Assembly: GCF_003025615.1 (NCBI RefSeq)
Contig: NZ_PYMJ01000006.1
Location: 178,281-242,280, forward strand
Origin: Photobacterium frigidiphilum
GTDB lineage: Bacteria; Pseudomonadota; Gammaproteobacteria; Enterobacterales; Vibrionaceae
Length of the DNA stretch: 64,000 bases
Direction: 5' to 3'
Positions 9,022 through 18,949 of this stretch are shown piece after piece. Numbering within the stretch: position 1 is the first letter of the stretch; the number at the start of each line of letters is the position of its first letter. The notes under the pieces are model-generated. The model worked only from the letters and a program-made list of their open reading frames with translations. It made no database searches and was not told the origin of the DNA. Both the position numbers and the translations under genes were made by a program.

Positions 9022-9579
9022 TTAGCTTCTAAATTGGGTGAATAAAGTGTCGAGCTCTTTTAAGAGAGTCTCTGTTTTTGGGTCCTGTTTTTTCATTGCA
9101 GAGAGCGTATCTTTCTGTAGTGCGATTTCGAGTTTACTAAGCTCAGGATCAGCCATGATAGATTCACGTTGTTTAGCTAATGCTTGTTTTTCTTTGGCGA
9201 ATGATTTTATTAGCTCAGCACGTTGTTCGTCTGTCGTATTTTCATCTCGCACTTGCTGCTGAATTTCTTGTGCAGTTTTAAGGAAAGCTTCTGGTTGATA
9301 ATTGATTTCTTTCGCTTTCTTTTCAAACGTTGCTTCGAATGTTTTTACCTGTTCAACAAGAGCTGGGTTTGATTGCATGGTTTGTGTTCTTATATCAGCT
9401 AACTCTTGCTGAATTACGCCAATACGATTAGCCAGTTTTTGCTGTTCAACAGCAGGTGAAGCCATTACTTCACTCGCATTCACTTGTACGCTTGCGATAA
9501 AGCCAAGTATTGAAAAAGATAGAAGCAGTTTTGCAAATAAGGATTTAAATAGAGGTTCTTTCACCATAATTCTAGACAT
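9022..9579 (-). CDS. Exported coiled-coil protein, unknown function
   Basis: A 185-residue protein with an N-terminal hydrophobic signal (LFAKLLLSFSILGFIASVQVNA) and a mature part that is almost entirely charged alpha-helix, rich in Glu, Gln and Lys, with long heptad-like stretches (for example residues 45-150). It resembles small periplasmic helical proteins of the Spy/CpxP size class, but I see no LTxxQ motif. The start at 9579 has GAGATATAAAC upstream; MVKEP at 9567 is an alternative. It is monocistronic between two terminators. Confidence 0.7.
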   Translation of the reverse strand: MSRIMVKEPLFKSLFAKLLLSFSILGFIASVQVNASEVMASPAVEQQKLANRIGVIQQELADIRTQTMQSNPALVEQVKTFEATFEKKAKEINYQPEAFLKTAQEIQQQVRDENTTDEQRAELIKSFAKEKQALAKQRESIMADPELSKLEIALQKDTLSAMKKQDPKTETLLKELDTLFTQFRS

Positions 9580-9680
9580 GTTTATATCTCTTGTTATTTA
9601 GTATGAGGTATACGTTAAATGTCGGAAGGGGGAGTTATGTCAGAAGACTGTCATGAAGGCTGTTTAAAAGCTGAACACTT

Positions 9681-9707
9681 AAAAAAAAGCCGGTATTAAA
9701 TACCGGC
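9681..9707 (-). terminator. Terminator of the torCAD operon
   Basis: The palindrome GCCGGTATTTAATACCGGC is followed by eight Ts on the minus strand, about 75 bases after the torD stop. This is a strong intrinsic terminator. Confidence 0.9.
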
Positions 9708-9780
9708 AAGGAGATAGTGTTTCAGTGGCATTATCATGTAGCTACCAACATGCATGCACACCGATTATTATTGATTAGTT

Positions 9781-10431
9781 CTATTCTTCCCCTAACAGGA
9801 AAGCAGCGTCGAGTTGGCAGAAAGCAACAAGTAAGTTAACAGATGCAGTATAAAACCCGAAGTCATCACGTGCTTTACACGATTGGGCAAATGCTGGAAT
9901 CCAGTTCAATAGCATGTCATTAACAAAGGCTAATTGCGCTTGCATCAACGCTTCACGTTTTTCTTCATCCAACTCTTGGTTTGCTTGGATAATAAGATTG
10001 CCCATAAAGTCTAACTCTACTGCAATATGATCTGCAGGTTCGTTGAATTCTTTACGTTGTGCAATACCGTATTCTTCCATTAATGCATTCATATCTTGAG
10101 CGGGTTTATCGTTCAATAAACCAGATTCACCAACATATATTGATGCATAAGGTAATGCGCCTGATTTAGGTGTGCTCAGAAATAGACCACAGAAATCAGC
10201 TGCTAATTCAAGCTGTGCATCTTCACGTGTTTTTAGCGTGTTGATTGCATTGCGAAATGCTTCAACAGGTTCTTTAAGCTCAGGTGTCATTCCTAAACCA
10301 GACAAGAAAGTGAACATTTCGTCACCGTGGTACTCGGTTACATCTTCATTCGTCAACTCGCGAGCCAAAAGTGAAGACATCCACCAGTAAATTTCAGCAC
10401 GTTGTTCGTTGAAAGCAATAAATTCTTGCAT
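9781..10431 (-). CDS. torD: TorA maturation chaperone TorD
   Basis: TorD is a cytoplasmic chaperone that binds the TorA twin-arginine signal and helps insert the molybdenum cofactor. The chosen ATG gives 216 residues starting MQEFIAFNEQRAEIYWWMSS, which matches the family N-terminus; it follows TGGAGTGACC. A GTG five codons upstream is less likely. The family motif EPADHIAVELDFMGNLI is present. It is the last gene of torC-torA-torD, about 220 bases after torA. Confidence 0.94.
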   Translation of the reverse strand: MQEFIAFNEQRAEIYWWMSSLLARELTNEDVTEYHGDEMFTFLSGLGMTPELKEPVEAFRNAINTLKTREDAQLELAADFCGLFLSTPKSGALPYASIYVGESGLLNDKPAQDMNALMEEYGIAQRKEFNEPADHIAVELDFMGNLIIQANQELDEEKREALMQAQLAFVNDMLLNWIPAFAQSCKARDDFGFYTASVNLLVAFCQLDAAFLLGEE

Positions 10432-10649
10432 GGTCACTCCAGACACTTAAAACATATTCACATAAAACATAGATTTGTAATGATTATATGTGAATAGGTT
10501 TTATTTTGTTTAAAGAAAGGTGAGGTTATTGCTTCAGATCGCCTATCTTTTTATTATTTTTGATTAGCCGCCTAAATTTAAGGCGGCTATCATTCAGTTC
10601 ACTAAAACAATGCGCACATCAAGTATTCGCTTGGTTGCTTATTGTTTTA

Positions 10650-13181
10650 TTACTCTAAATCCATTGCTGGGAATAGAGGGTTAATATCAGTGACTTCTAC
10701 AGGGCCATTAAAGCCTGTTACCGATGGAAGTTTTCCAGTGTATTTTTCGATATCTACTTGAGCCGATGCAGCTGTTGTTGCCTGTGCAAGCTTTGATGAG
10801 CCAACATCTTGAGTTAGCACGTTTGGATCGCCATATGTACAGATCGTGCCTGGTTTACCACCTTCAAGAGGGCTATACCATGCGCCTTCATGAATACGAC
10901 AAACACCTGATTTAAAGTCTTCAGTCACTACTGCGCCTGCTAGTACTTCACCACGGTCGTTGAATACACGAACAACATCACCAGATTGAATGCCACGCGC
11001 TTTAGCGTCGATAGCACTGATGTAAACAGGCTCACGATCTGCAACTGAATAACTTGCACGAAGCTCTGTTGATGAACATAGCTGAGAGTGCAAGCGGTGG
11101 TTAGGGTGCGTGCTTTGCATGTTCAGTGGGAACTTGTTTGATTGAGGCCCACCGTGGCTACGCTCATTTTTTTCAAACCACATTGGGTGACCCTGACAGT
11201 CGTCGTAACCCATGTCAGCAATTGTCTTACAATAGATTTCAATAAGACCTGAAGCGGTACCTAGAGGCTCTAGATCAGGTTCTTTACGGAATGATTCGTG
11301 GCGTACCCATTCAGCACCTTCAGGGAACTCAATGAAACCTTCTTCATCCCAGAATTTCTTGAAGTTAGGCATACGAACGCCAAGGCCACGGCCTTGTAAA
11401 CGTGCACCGTTATAGATTTCTTCAATCCATTCCATTTGTGTCTTACCGCCAGTGAATGCTTCTTCACGATCAAAGCGACGACATAGTTCACGGAAAATAT
11501 CGAAGTCATCTTTCGCTTCAAACATAGGCTCAACGACTTTAGGCAGGGCAATAATGCCTGCATTAGAGTGGTTACCGTATTGTTCGATGTCATGGCGTTC
11601 ATGCGTTGTTGTTGCAGGTAAAACGATATCTGCAAAACGACAAGTCGCGGTCCATTGGTGCTCTATTGATACAACCGTTTCCAGTTTACGCCATGCTTTG
11701 ATCATCTTGTTACGATCTTGATGGTGGTGGAAAGGGTTGTTACCACAGAAGATAGCCATCTTCATTTCAGGGAATTTAACTTCGTGACCATTCCACTGGA
11801 TTGTTTCGCCAGGATTCTCGATACAGTCTACGAAACGTGCTACTGGAATATAGGTAGAGTAGCCTTTGTATGAACCGTTGTGGATAGGGTCAACGCCTGT
11901 TACGCCACTAAAGCCCGACATTAATGGACCATTAGACGTGATAGAACCAGCATCGTTGTAGTGCCAGCCGAAACCGAAGCCACCACCAGGTAAGCCGATT
12001 TGGCCTAGCATTGCAGCAACTACCACTAGCATCCACGCGTATTGCTCGCCGTGTTGCATGCGCTGTAGACACCAGCCACCAATGATCTGAGTACGACCAG
12101 ATGCCATTTGACGAGCAAGTGCACGAATTTCATCTGCTTTAATGCCACAGATTTTTTCAGCCCACTCTGGTGTTTTTTCAACGCCATCGCTCTCACCTGT
12201 TAGGTAAGGGACAAACTTTTTGAAGCCAGTCGTGTAATCAGCAATGAAATCTTTGTTGTATAGGTTCTCGGTATACAAGGTATGCGCGATAGCTAACATC
12301 AACGGTAGATCAGTTTGCGGGTTAACAGCGATTTGCTCGCCACCAACAAACTTCTGAGTTTCAGAACGAACAGGATCAACGTAAATTACTTTGATTTCTT
12401 TGTTCTTTACTTTCTCAGCCAGTTCTTGGTAATAAGCGTATGGGCTGTGGTCTGGAACTAACCAACCTACTTGAAGGTTCTTGATTGGATCTGAACCCCA
12501 GATAACAATTGTGTCTGAGTTTTCAAGAACCAAAGGCCAAGATGTTTGCTGCTCGTATACTTCCATTGCACCAGCAACGTACGGAAGAATAACCTGTGCT
12601 GCACCTGTTGAGTAGTCACCCATTTTGCCAAGGTAAGTGCCGTGTAGGCCAATAGCACGCATCATCATAGTGCCAGCAGAGTGAAGCTTACCGACTGACT
12701 GCCAACCTGTATGACCTGCGTAAAGTGCGCTAGGACCATAGTTATTTTGTACACGCTCTAGTTCGTGGTAGAAGAAATCAAGTGCTTGACTCCATGGCAC
12801 ACGTACAAAACGGTTATCACCACGTTGCGTAGTGTCAGACTTGTAACCATGTTTTAGCCAATCAATACGAACCATTGGGTATTTAACACGAGCAGGGTTG
12901 TAAACAACCTCGCGTACACCGTTAATCATAGGGGTAGGGTGTAAATCTTTTTCGAACGGAACAGTATCTACCCAAACACCGTCAACAACTTTGGCGCGGA
13001 ATGCACCCCAGTGAGAGCCTGACAGCACATTGCCTGTGAACGTGGCTTTGCTATCGGTTGCTGCCATTGCTTTACGTGGTGCAAGTAAGCTTGTTCCTAC
13101 AACTGATGCTGCACTGACTGTAACCAGACCAGATAAAAAGCGGCGGCGTGAAACACCTTTATTTAGAATTTGAGTCGTCAT
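10650..13181 (-). CDS. torA: Trimethylamine N-oxide reductase TorA (periplasmic, molybdenum)
   Basis: TorA is the terminal reductase that converts TMAO to trimethylamine in anaerobic respiration. The 843-residue protein starts with a twin-arginine signal (SRRRFLSG, residues 11-18) cleaved near AMAA, so it is exported folded. It has the bis-MGD oxidoreductase features of the DMSO/TMAO reductase family, including the likely molybdenum-ligand serine (S191 in GDYSTGAAQ), GGWCLQRMQHGEQ and TWNRL-type C-terminal dinucleotide domain elements (HPNHRLHSQL). Length is close to the E. coli enzyme. It receives electrons from TorC, encoded just upstream. Confidence 0.96.
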   Translation of the reverse strand: MTTQILNKGVSRRRFLSGLVTVSAASVVGTSLLAPRKAMAATDSKATFTGNVLSGSHWGAFRAKVVDGVWVDTVPFEKDLHPTPMINGVREVVYNPARVKYPMVRIDWLKHGYKSDTTQRGDNRFVRVPWSQALDFFYHELERVQNNYGPSALYAGHTGWQSVGKLHSAGTMMMRAIGLHGTYLGKMGDYSTGAAQVILPYVAGAMEVYEQQTSWPLVLENSDTIVIWGSDPIKNLQVGWLVPDHSPYAYYQELAEKVKNKEIKVIYVDPVRSETQKFVGGEQIAVNPQTDLPLMLAIAHTLYTENLYNKDFIADYTTGFKKFVPYLTGESDGVEKTPEWAEKICGIKADEIRALARQMASGRTQIIGGWCLQRMQHGEQYAWMLVVVAAMLGQIGLPGGGFGFGWHYNDAGSITSNGPLMSGFSGVTGVDPIHNGSYKGYSTYIPVARFVDCIENPGETIQWNGHEVKFPEMKMAIFCGNNPFHHHQDRNKMIKAWRKLETVVSIEHQWTATCRFADIVLPATTTHERHDIEQYGNHSNAGIIALPKVVEPMFEAKDDFDIFRELCRRFDREEAFTGGKTQMEWIEEIYNGARLQGRGLGVRMPNFKKFWDEEGFIEFPEGAEWVRHESFRKEPDLEPLGTASGLIEIYCKTIADMGYDDCQGHPMWFEKNERSHGGPQSNKFPLNMQSTHPNHRLHSQLCSSTELRASYSVADREPVYISAIDAKARGIQSGDVVRVFNDRGEVLAGAVVTEDFKSGVCRIHEGAWYSPLEGGKPGTICTYGDPNVLTQDVGSSKLAQATTAASAQVDIEKYTGKLPSVTGFNGPVEVTDINPLFPAMDLE

Positions 13182-13251
13182 CGACGAGATCCTTAAATTT
13201 GAAATTCTGTGTAATAACGCGGGCTAAAAGTATTAACCCGCCTCTTAGGAA

Positions 13252-14418
13252 TTAGTGGGCGCCAGCGCCGCCTGTGTCTTTACCGTGATTTTGAAGGTAC
13301 TTCAGTAAAGTACGCTCTTCTGTTTTAGTTAGACGGTAATAAGCACTCATAGCATTAAGGCCTGAGATCCAGCCATTTGCAGTAAAATGGGCAGGGTCCG
13401 GAGCAGCATGGCATGCATTGCAGGTTGAGCCATACATGTCTTCTGCGTAATTCCAGATAGGTTGAATGCTATCGATCATGTCATCAGAGCTGATCCATGC
13501 TTCAACAGAAACGTGTTGCCAAACAATATCGGTTGAAACGTCAGTTTGCTCTTCAAGTAACTTTTCACCCGCTTTTACGTCGCCACGAATAGTTGCTTTA
13601 AAGACACGTTTACCCATGTATTCAGTTAGTACACGACCTTTGCCTGCTTTTTCTAACCAGCCGTCAATTTGTACTTTCAGCATGTCGTCTTTACGTTCAA
13701 GAACGATAACTTCAGAAGCCGGTAATAACTTACCTTCTGGTTTAGCGTCAGCACTGTTGGTAGCGAAAAGGTCTTTTTCACCCAAAGAGTAAAGATTTTC
13801 AGCAGCAGCACCTTGAGATTTAGCTGTTGTTTGTAGTTCTTCGAAATCTTTTTGGAAGCCACCAGCCATGTTAGGTAACTCGTGGGCAATACCTTTGTGA
13901 CACTCAATGCAGTTCATATCGTCAGCGGCTGCTTTGTTCATTTCAAACGCTGCTTTAGCCGATTGTTTTGAGTGATCCATCGACTCGTAAGCGTGGCAGC
14001 TCTTACATGTTTTTGAGTTTTGACCTTTCATTCGAGCCCAAACAGCTTGTGCCATCTCTAAGCGGTTGTCTTCGAATTTTTCAGGCGTATCCACTTTCTT
14101 AGAAATGAAGTGGTGGTAGAGATCTTTTGCGCCTTCCATCTTACGGAATAGTTTACCTGGCAAGTCTTTTGGTTGGTGGCAATCAACACATTCAGCACGT
14201 ACACCAGAGGCATTTTTAAAGTGAACAGTTTGTTTATACTCTTCGTAGTTGCCTTGCATGGTATGACAAGAGGTACAGAATTCTGTGGTTGAAGCAAACT
14301 CAAAACCTTTGTGTACAGTGAATGTACCCGCTAGCGTGATACCGATACCGACTAATACCAACGCAAGAATCGAATACTTGCTGCTTGGTTTTATCAACTT
14401 TTGCCAAAGTTTTTTCAT
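13252..14418 (-). CDS. torC: Pentahaem c-type cytochrome TorC
   Basis: TorC is a membrane-anchored NapC/NirT-family cytochrome that passes electrons from menaquinol to TorA. The 388-residue protein has an N-terminal membrane anchor (about residues 15-36) and five haem-binding motifs: CTSCH (48-52), CVDCH (77-81), CKSCH (138-142), CIECH (170-174) and CNACH (333-337). Four N-terminal haems plus one in a C-terminal domain is the TorC arrangement. It is the first gene of torCAD, divergent from torR, with torA 70 bases downstream. Confidence 0.95.
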   Translation of the reverse strand: MKKLWQKLIKPSSKYSILALVLVGIGITLAGTFTVHKGFEFASTTEFCTSCHTMQGNYEEYKQTVHFKNASGVRAECVDCHQPKDLPGKLFRKMEGAKDLYHHFISKKVDTPEKFEDNRLEMAQAVWARMKGQNSKTCKSCHAYESMDHSKQSAKAAFEMNKAAADDMNCIECHKGIAHELPNMAGGFQKDFEELQTTAKSQGAAAENLYSLGEKDLFATNSADAKPEGKLLPASEVIVLERKDDMLKVQIDGWLEKAGKGRVLTEYMGKRVFKATIRGDVKAGEKLLEEQTDVSTDIVWQHVSVEAWISSDDMIDSIQPIWNYAEDMYGSTCNACHAAPDPAHFTANGWISGLNAMSAYYRLTKTEERTLLKYLQNHGKDTGGAGAH

Positions 14419-14500
14419 ATGTGGAATATTCCATGAATAAAGAATTGCCTCCGTAGTACGGAGGTAGTTAAATTTTTATGGGGTGATAATAAGTCCACGA

Positions 14501-14560
14501 TGTGAATAAGGTTAACGGCAAGAATTAACAGTAAGCATCGGTTTATGAAAAATTGTGAAT
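14501..14560 (-). promoter_or_regulatory. Tor-box-like repeats in the torC-torR intergenic region
   Basis: On the minus strand three TTCAYA-type motifs occur: TTTCATAA at 14543-14550, ATTCACAA at 14553-14560 (exactly 10 bp apart, same orientation) and TATTCACA at 14501-14508. They resemble the E. coli tor boxes, decameric direct repeats close to CTGTTCATAT bound by TorR. Location between torC and torR fits TorR control of both. Binding is inferred. Confidence 0.55.
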
Positions 14561-14618
14561 GGCAATGGGATGTGCTAACGTTTTATCAGGCGATAAAAAC
14601 ACAATAAAAGAGATAAAA

Positions 14619-15332
14619 ATGAGTCATCACGTACTTGTTGTAGAAGATGAAATTGTTACCCGAACCAAACTTGTTGGGTATTTTGAGAACGAGGGTTACC
14701 AAGTAAGCCAAGCAGAGAATGGCGAGCAGATGCGAGAGATAATGATGGTCGAAAATATCGATCTCATTATGCTCGATATTAACTTGCCTGGTGAGAATGG
14801 TTTACTGCTTACACGTGAACTAAGAAGCCGCTCAGAGGTGGGTATTATTCTAGTCACTGGTCGTACCGATAGCATCGATCGTATCGTGGGCTTAGAGATG
14901 GGTGCCGACGATTATGTGACGAAACCGTTCGAGCTAAGAGAACTGCTTGTAAGAGTGAAAAACTTATTATGGCGCATGGGGTTAGTCGAAAAAGCGCGCA
15001 GTGAAACGTTAGTTGAAATACATGAAGATAACATCATTCGTTTCAGTGATTGGCAATTTGATATTAACAGACGAGCATTGACTCATAACGGTCAGCCAGT
15101 GAAGTTAACTAAAGCTGAATATGAGCTTTTAGTAGCGTTTTCTTCGCACCAAAATGTTGTATTAAGTCGTGAACGAATTCTGAATATGTTGAGCCATCGT
15201 GTAGAGGCTCCTAATGATAGAACTATCGATGTTCTGATTCGAAGAATGCGTTCGAAAATGGAAGTTGACCCGAAAAATCCACAAATTTTTGTTACCGTTC
15301 ATGGTGAAGGTTACATGTTTGCTGGCGATTAA
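14619..15332 (+). CDS. torR: OmpR-family response regulator TorR
   Basis: A 237-residue response regulator with a receiver domain (acidic pocket E9-D10-E11, phosphoacceptor D53 in MLDINLPG, conserved Lys in YVTKPFELREL) and a C-terminal winged helix of the OmpR/PhoB type (TKAEYELLVAF ... SHRVEAPNDRTIDVLIRRMR). Its divergent position next to torCAD marks it as TorR, the activator of TMAO respiration. The ATG at 14619 gives the canonical MSHHVLVVEDE start; 20 extra upstream codons look non-coding. Unlike in E. coli, no torT or torS adjoins, so the sensor must be elsewhere. Confidence 0.92.
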   Translation: MSHHVLVVEDEIVTRTKLVGYFENEGYQVSQAENGEQMREIMMVENIDLIMLDINLPGENGLLLTRELRSRSEVGIILVTGRTDSIDRIVGLEMGADDYVTKPFELRELLVRVKNLLWRMGLVEKARSETLVEIHEDNIIRFSDWQFDINRRALTHNGQPVKLTKAEYELLVAFSSHQNVVLSRERILNMLSHRVEAPNDRTIDVLIRRMRSKMEVDPKNPQIFVTVHGEGYMFAGD

Positions 15333-15392
15333 ATTCACGAAAATGAACGTTAAAATGGCTGGCTAAAAAGTCATTTAAACGAGCCTTTATTT

Positions 15393-15423
15393 AAGCCGAC
15401 ACATTCTATGTGTCGGCTTTTTC
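15393..15423 (+). terminator. Terminator of torR
   Basis: AAGCCGACACA pairs with TGTGTCGGCTT around a TTCTA loop and is followed by TTT on the plus strand, about 60 bases after the torR stop. Confidence 0.88.
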
Positions 15424-15731
15424 ATGGCGATTTAACTGCACTTTAGTTGATTTCAATCAACTTTTGTTGAATTTAGGAATAAATACTAACTGTATGTTTT
15501 TAGAGCATTAATAGATAATCCAAATGATGCTGCTGTGATTTTGATTTTTTTACGATGAACTTTACGGTGCAGTTACACAAAATATCGATTCATTAACATG
15601 CGTATTATTATGGTAACAGCTAAATAATTCGAAATGTTACGGTTATGACATTATTGAAATATAGCATTATATATCGATAAATAATGCAGACTGTTGATGG
15701 GGGAATTTGATTAGAATTGAGAGTGTAATAT
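15424..15731. other. Intergenic AT-rich DNA
   Basis: Between the torR terminator and the panP terminator I see no open frame with a ribosome-binding site, no repeat of the dispersed family and no RNA-like structure. It includes several TTGATT/TATAAT-like stretches of low information. Confidence 0.5.
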
Positions 15732-15760
15732 CCAAAACAGCCTGAAATTTTCAGACTGTT
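15732..15760 (-). terminator. Terminator of panP
   Basis: On the minus strand AACAGTCTGAAA pairs with TTTCAGGCTGTT and runs into TTGG. The stem is long but the T-run is short, so strength is uncertain. Confidence 0.6.
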
Positions 15761-15798
15761 TGAGGTTTATATTTGAGGTCGCAGGGTATAATTGATAG

Positions 15799-17448
15799 CT
15801 AGTTATTTGCCAAAATACGTTTAGTTAAAGTCAACAAACGTGGCAGGCTATGTACACTTTCTTTCGCGAGTTCTTTTTGCTCGATTAAAACATCTTGCAA
15901 AATGTTATCCGTCGTTAGTGGGTTCGCCAGTACAACTCTGAAAACGGTTGTAATTTTGTGGTCCCACTTTTCAGGTGTTAAACGCGTACGTGACACAAAA
16001 GATTTACCAGATTCACGCTGACGCTTTTGAATAAATTTCGTAAGGTCATTAAGTGCATCATGTAATAGATGTTTATCTTCGGCATTCGCAATCGTTAGTG
16101 CTTGCTGCGTTTCTGCGGGAACATATCGATAGGTGAGCAAGCATAATTCCGGTTCGGTAATTAGCTCAAAATCGGGTTCTTGCTTAATCATATTTGCGAA
16201 ATGTTTTGCTTTATCAATACTGTTGTTGATCAACATTTCATAGCCTTGTCGGCTAATAATATTCAAGCTTGCAAACAGTAGCATTGCCATACCACTACGT
16301 GAACCTTCTAAAGTATGGCTACCCAAATCTTTAGAGCCTTTACGAAGAATATATTCAGCGTGATGTTCAATTGATGTCATCAAAGCTGGGTTTTTGAAGA
16401 TAACCATGCCTGCCCCCATTGGTACGTACAGTTGCTTGTGCGCATCAATAGTAATCGAATCTGCTCGCTCGATGCCTTTCAATAAAGAGCGGTATTTGTT
16501 CGACATTAAGGTCGCACCGCCCCAAGCAGCATCGACATGGAAATGACAATCATGCGCTTGTGCAATATCGGCTAACTCGTCTAGCGGATCAATATTTCCC
16601 GTTTCAGTTGTGCCAGCCACACCAATAATAGCGAATGGTTTAATGTTGTTTTCTTTTAAGGATTGGAGGGTAGCAGTTAGATCATCAACTCGGATTCGGT
16701 TATTGTCATCCGTTTTTATTGGAATAAGACAATCACGGCCAATACCTAAGACATCAGCTGCTTTTTTTAGTGAATAGTGACCACGTTCAGAGACAAGTAT
16801 TGCAAGGTCATCATATCCGTAATGCTTCATTGCACGGAATAGACCTTCATTTGCCACGCCTTTAAATTCACCATCTGGCTTTAACACATTGTTTCGTGCT
16901 ACCCAAAGTGCGGTAATATTGGCAATTGTGCCGCCAGAACAAAAAGCCCCCAATGAATGGTTTGCACTGTGCATCCACTGCTGATAGAAACTTGTCTCTT
17001 CATTGAAGATTAAGTTGTGCATCATGCCTAAAACTTGGCGTTCTAGGGGAGTGAATGCTTTTGAGGTTTCAATCTTCACCAAGTTCTGGTTTAGACCGAT
17101 CATAATTTTTGATAGCGGCATCAAAAAATACGGTAGGGCAGACGTCATGTGGCCAATAAAGCTTGGCGCAGACGTATGAACCGACTGAGCAACAAGCTTA
17201 GTCAGCAAAAATTGAGTGTGATCGGATACAAAACTAGGATTTTCTGGAATGTCAGCAGATGAGAAATCCTTTTCAATCTCTATAAGCGGCTTTTCGCGCG
17301 CGGCAATATGCGTACCCAAAAATTCATTTAGGTTTTGTGAGATTTTTTGCTCGATCAGCCCTAGGGTTGATTCAGGTGCTTCCGGCACCGTAAAAATGCG
17401 ATGTAATGACTCTAAAGTCGCATCGGCTTTTCTATTATCCACTGCCAT
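15799..17448 (-). CDS. panP: Pyridoxal-dependent aspartate 1-decarboxylase PanP
   Basis: A group II PLP-dependent decarboxylase of 549 residues. The PLP lysine is K338 in DAHKQLYVPMG, preceded by HVDAAWGGATLMS and GVAGTTETGNIDPL, the standard order for glutamate/aspartate-type decarboxylases. Length and sequence match the Vibrio PanP group, which makes beta-alanine for pantothenate in species lacking PanD. Older annotation would call it a glutamate decarboxylase. It is transcribed alone. The PanP call rests on remembered resemblance to Vibrio proteins; substrate could be tested only by complementation. Confidence 0.85.
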   Translation of the reverse strand: MAVDNRKADATLESLHRIFTVPEAPESTLGLIEQKISQNLNEFLGTHIAAREKPLIEIEKDFSSADIPENPSFVSDHTQFLLTKLVAQSVHTSAPSFIGHMTSALPYFLMPLSKIMIGLNQNLVKIETSKAFTPLERQVLGMMHNLIFNEETSFYQQWMHSANHSLGAFCSGGTIANITALWVARNNVLKPDGEFKGVANEGLFRAMKHYGYDDLAILVSERGHYSLKKAADVLGIGRDCLIPIKTDDNNRIRVDDLTATLQSLKENNIKPFAIIGVAGTTETGNIDPLDELADIAQAHDCHFHVDAAWGGATLMSNKYRSLLKGIERADSITIDAHKQLYVPMGAGMVIFKNPALMTSIEHHAEYILRKGSKDLGSHTLEGSRSGMAMLLFASLNIISRQGYEMLINNSIDKAKHFANMIKQEPDFELITEPELCLLTYRYVPAETQQALTIANAEDKHLLHDALNDLTKFIQKRQRESGKSFVSRTRLTPEKWDHKITTVFRVVLANPLTTDNILQDVLIEQKELAKESVHSLPRLLTLTKRILANN

Positions 17449-17611
17449 AATGACTTGTTACTTTTGATTAACTTCGGCAAATTGATGCTAATTTAATAGA
17501 AATTGGCATCGATGTCTCGAAATATTTCTATGTTTGCTACTAACTGTTCACATAAAAACCTTCAAGATCATCGATATAGTTACACCAATTAACTATTTTG
17601 ATGTTTTGATA

Positions 17612-18592
17612 TTAAAATTTATAGTTGATACCCACAGTGGCCATTAGGGTGTCTTCGTTGTAGAAATTGATATTGGAGTCTGTTGTGTTATAACCAATCA
17701 ATGATACTAGTCCCCAATTTGTCCAACCAAAAGGCTCATTGTATTCATACGCTAAAAAGACACTCCAAAGGTCATCTTTTTGCTTTTCATCAAATACAGG
17801 GTTCTCTGCTTCGTATTGTGCATTTTTATAGCCAAACGTTAGTGCGAGGCTAGAGCTAGGTAACATCTGTATAATACTAAGCTGTGCACCATAGGTATCA
17901 TATGACATCGCGTCGCCATCAGCATCAAATCGGGTATAGTTTAACGCACCACGTAAGAATCGCCCTCGAGCGATAGATTGGCGGTAAGCCCCCTCTAAAT
18001 AAATGATGTCTCCTTCACGATCTAATGAGGCTATTTCTGTTTCTGATAAGTTTTGTTTTTGACCACTTTTTTCAGAATCAATTTCTTGCTGCCCTACAGA
18101 AGTCTCCATTGAGAAGTTAGAACCCAGTATATTTTTGTATTGAAAACGGAACCCTTTAATTTTTGTGTCTGTTTTAGTTCGATTTTCATTTACTAAAAAA
18201 GGGTCTTCCCATGTTTCAGTCCCAATAATGCCAGGTACATAGCTTAAGCTCACCATGCCATTACCCTCGAATAATTGACGGTAACCTGCCTCAATGTGGA
18301 AACGACCTAATGCCAAATCAGATCGGCTAGTACCCATGAAAACTTGTTTATCTGAAGCGAAGGTATATTGAATCGCACCTAGCGGGGCGATAAGTGCTTT
18401 AGTATCAGATTCACCAGAACTTTCTAGAGAGGGTGTTGATTTAATATCGGTATTGAATTGTGATTTAGTGTTGCTAAAACCCGTAAGCAATGAAATATCG
18501 CCGCTGAATCCTTGCTCCCACTGAGCTAAAGGATTAGCCCAAACTGATGTCGAGGTCATTGCGAGAAGCAGACCCATAGAAAGAGGCTTCAT
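17612..18592 (-). CDS. DUF2860 outer-membrane beta-barrel protein
   Basis: A 326-residue exported protein: signal peptide MKPLSMGLLLAMTSTSVWA, then WEQGFSGDISLLTGFSNTKS, which is the opening of the DUF2860 family, and alternating hydrophobic strands to a C-terminal Phe (GINYKF), the usual outer-membrane insertion signal. The ATG at 18592 has AGGAG eight bases upstream and starts directly at the signal peptide, so the 22 codons before it were rejected. No function is known for the family; it is widespread in Vibrionaceae. Monocistronic. Confidence 0.85.
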   Translation of the reverse strand: MKPLSMGLLLAMTSTSVWANPLAQWEQGFSGDISLLTGFSNTKSQFNTDIKSTPSLESSGESDTKALIAPLGAIQYTFASDKQVFMGTSRSDLALGRFHIEAGYRQLFEGNGMVSLSYVPGIIGTETWEDPFLVNENRTKTDTKIKGFRFQYKNILGSNFSMETSVGQQEIDSEKSGQKQNLSETEIASLDREGDIIYLEGAYRQSIARGRFLRGALNYTRFDADGDAMSYDTYGAQLSIIQMLPSSSLALTFGYKNAQYEAENPVFDEKQKDDLWSVFLAYEYNEPFGWTNWGLVSLIGYNTTDSNINFYNEDTLMATVGINYKF

Positions 18593-18803
18593 TACCACTC
18601 CTGTGAAAAACAATGCTGTTAAATAAAAAGGTATATAACGTATATTTTTATATGGCATACAGAGTATGCAAGTTGAATTTTACTTTGTGCTGCTCTTATA
18701 CGCAAAGCAAGAATACGCTATGTCAATATAATGTTAAATGACAAATTTAACATTATATCAAAAACATAGCTGAATAATTAAGATGTTAATGATAATTAAT
18801 GCT

Positions 18804-18871
18804 TATATACCCAAGTCACCTCAAGGTGCAGGATTCTCGCTGAAACGAACAGCTTAAGGTTGGGTATATAT
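18804..18871. repeat. Dispersed palindromic repeat, copy 2
   Basis: Starts TATATACCCAAGTCACCTCA and ends TTAAGGTTGGGTATATA, with a CTCGCTGAAACGAAC core. Both ends match the ends of the larger element at 62.2 kb. It lies between the leftward gene at 18950 and the DUF2860 promoter. Confidence 0.8.
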
Positions 18872-18878
18872 GAGTAAA

Positions 18879-18913
18879 TAAAAAACCCGCGACAACGAAG
18901 TCGCGGGTTTTTA
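18879..18913. terminator. Bidirectional terminator
   Basis: AAAACCCGCGAC pairs with GTCGCGGGTTTT around a short loop and has A and T runs on the two sides. It ends the leftward gene at 18950. Confidence 0.88.
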
Positions 18914-18949
18914 TATTTCAGCAATTAAATAACGTAACGACTAATCGTG

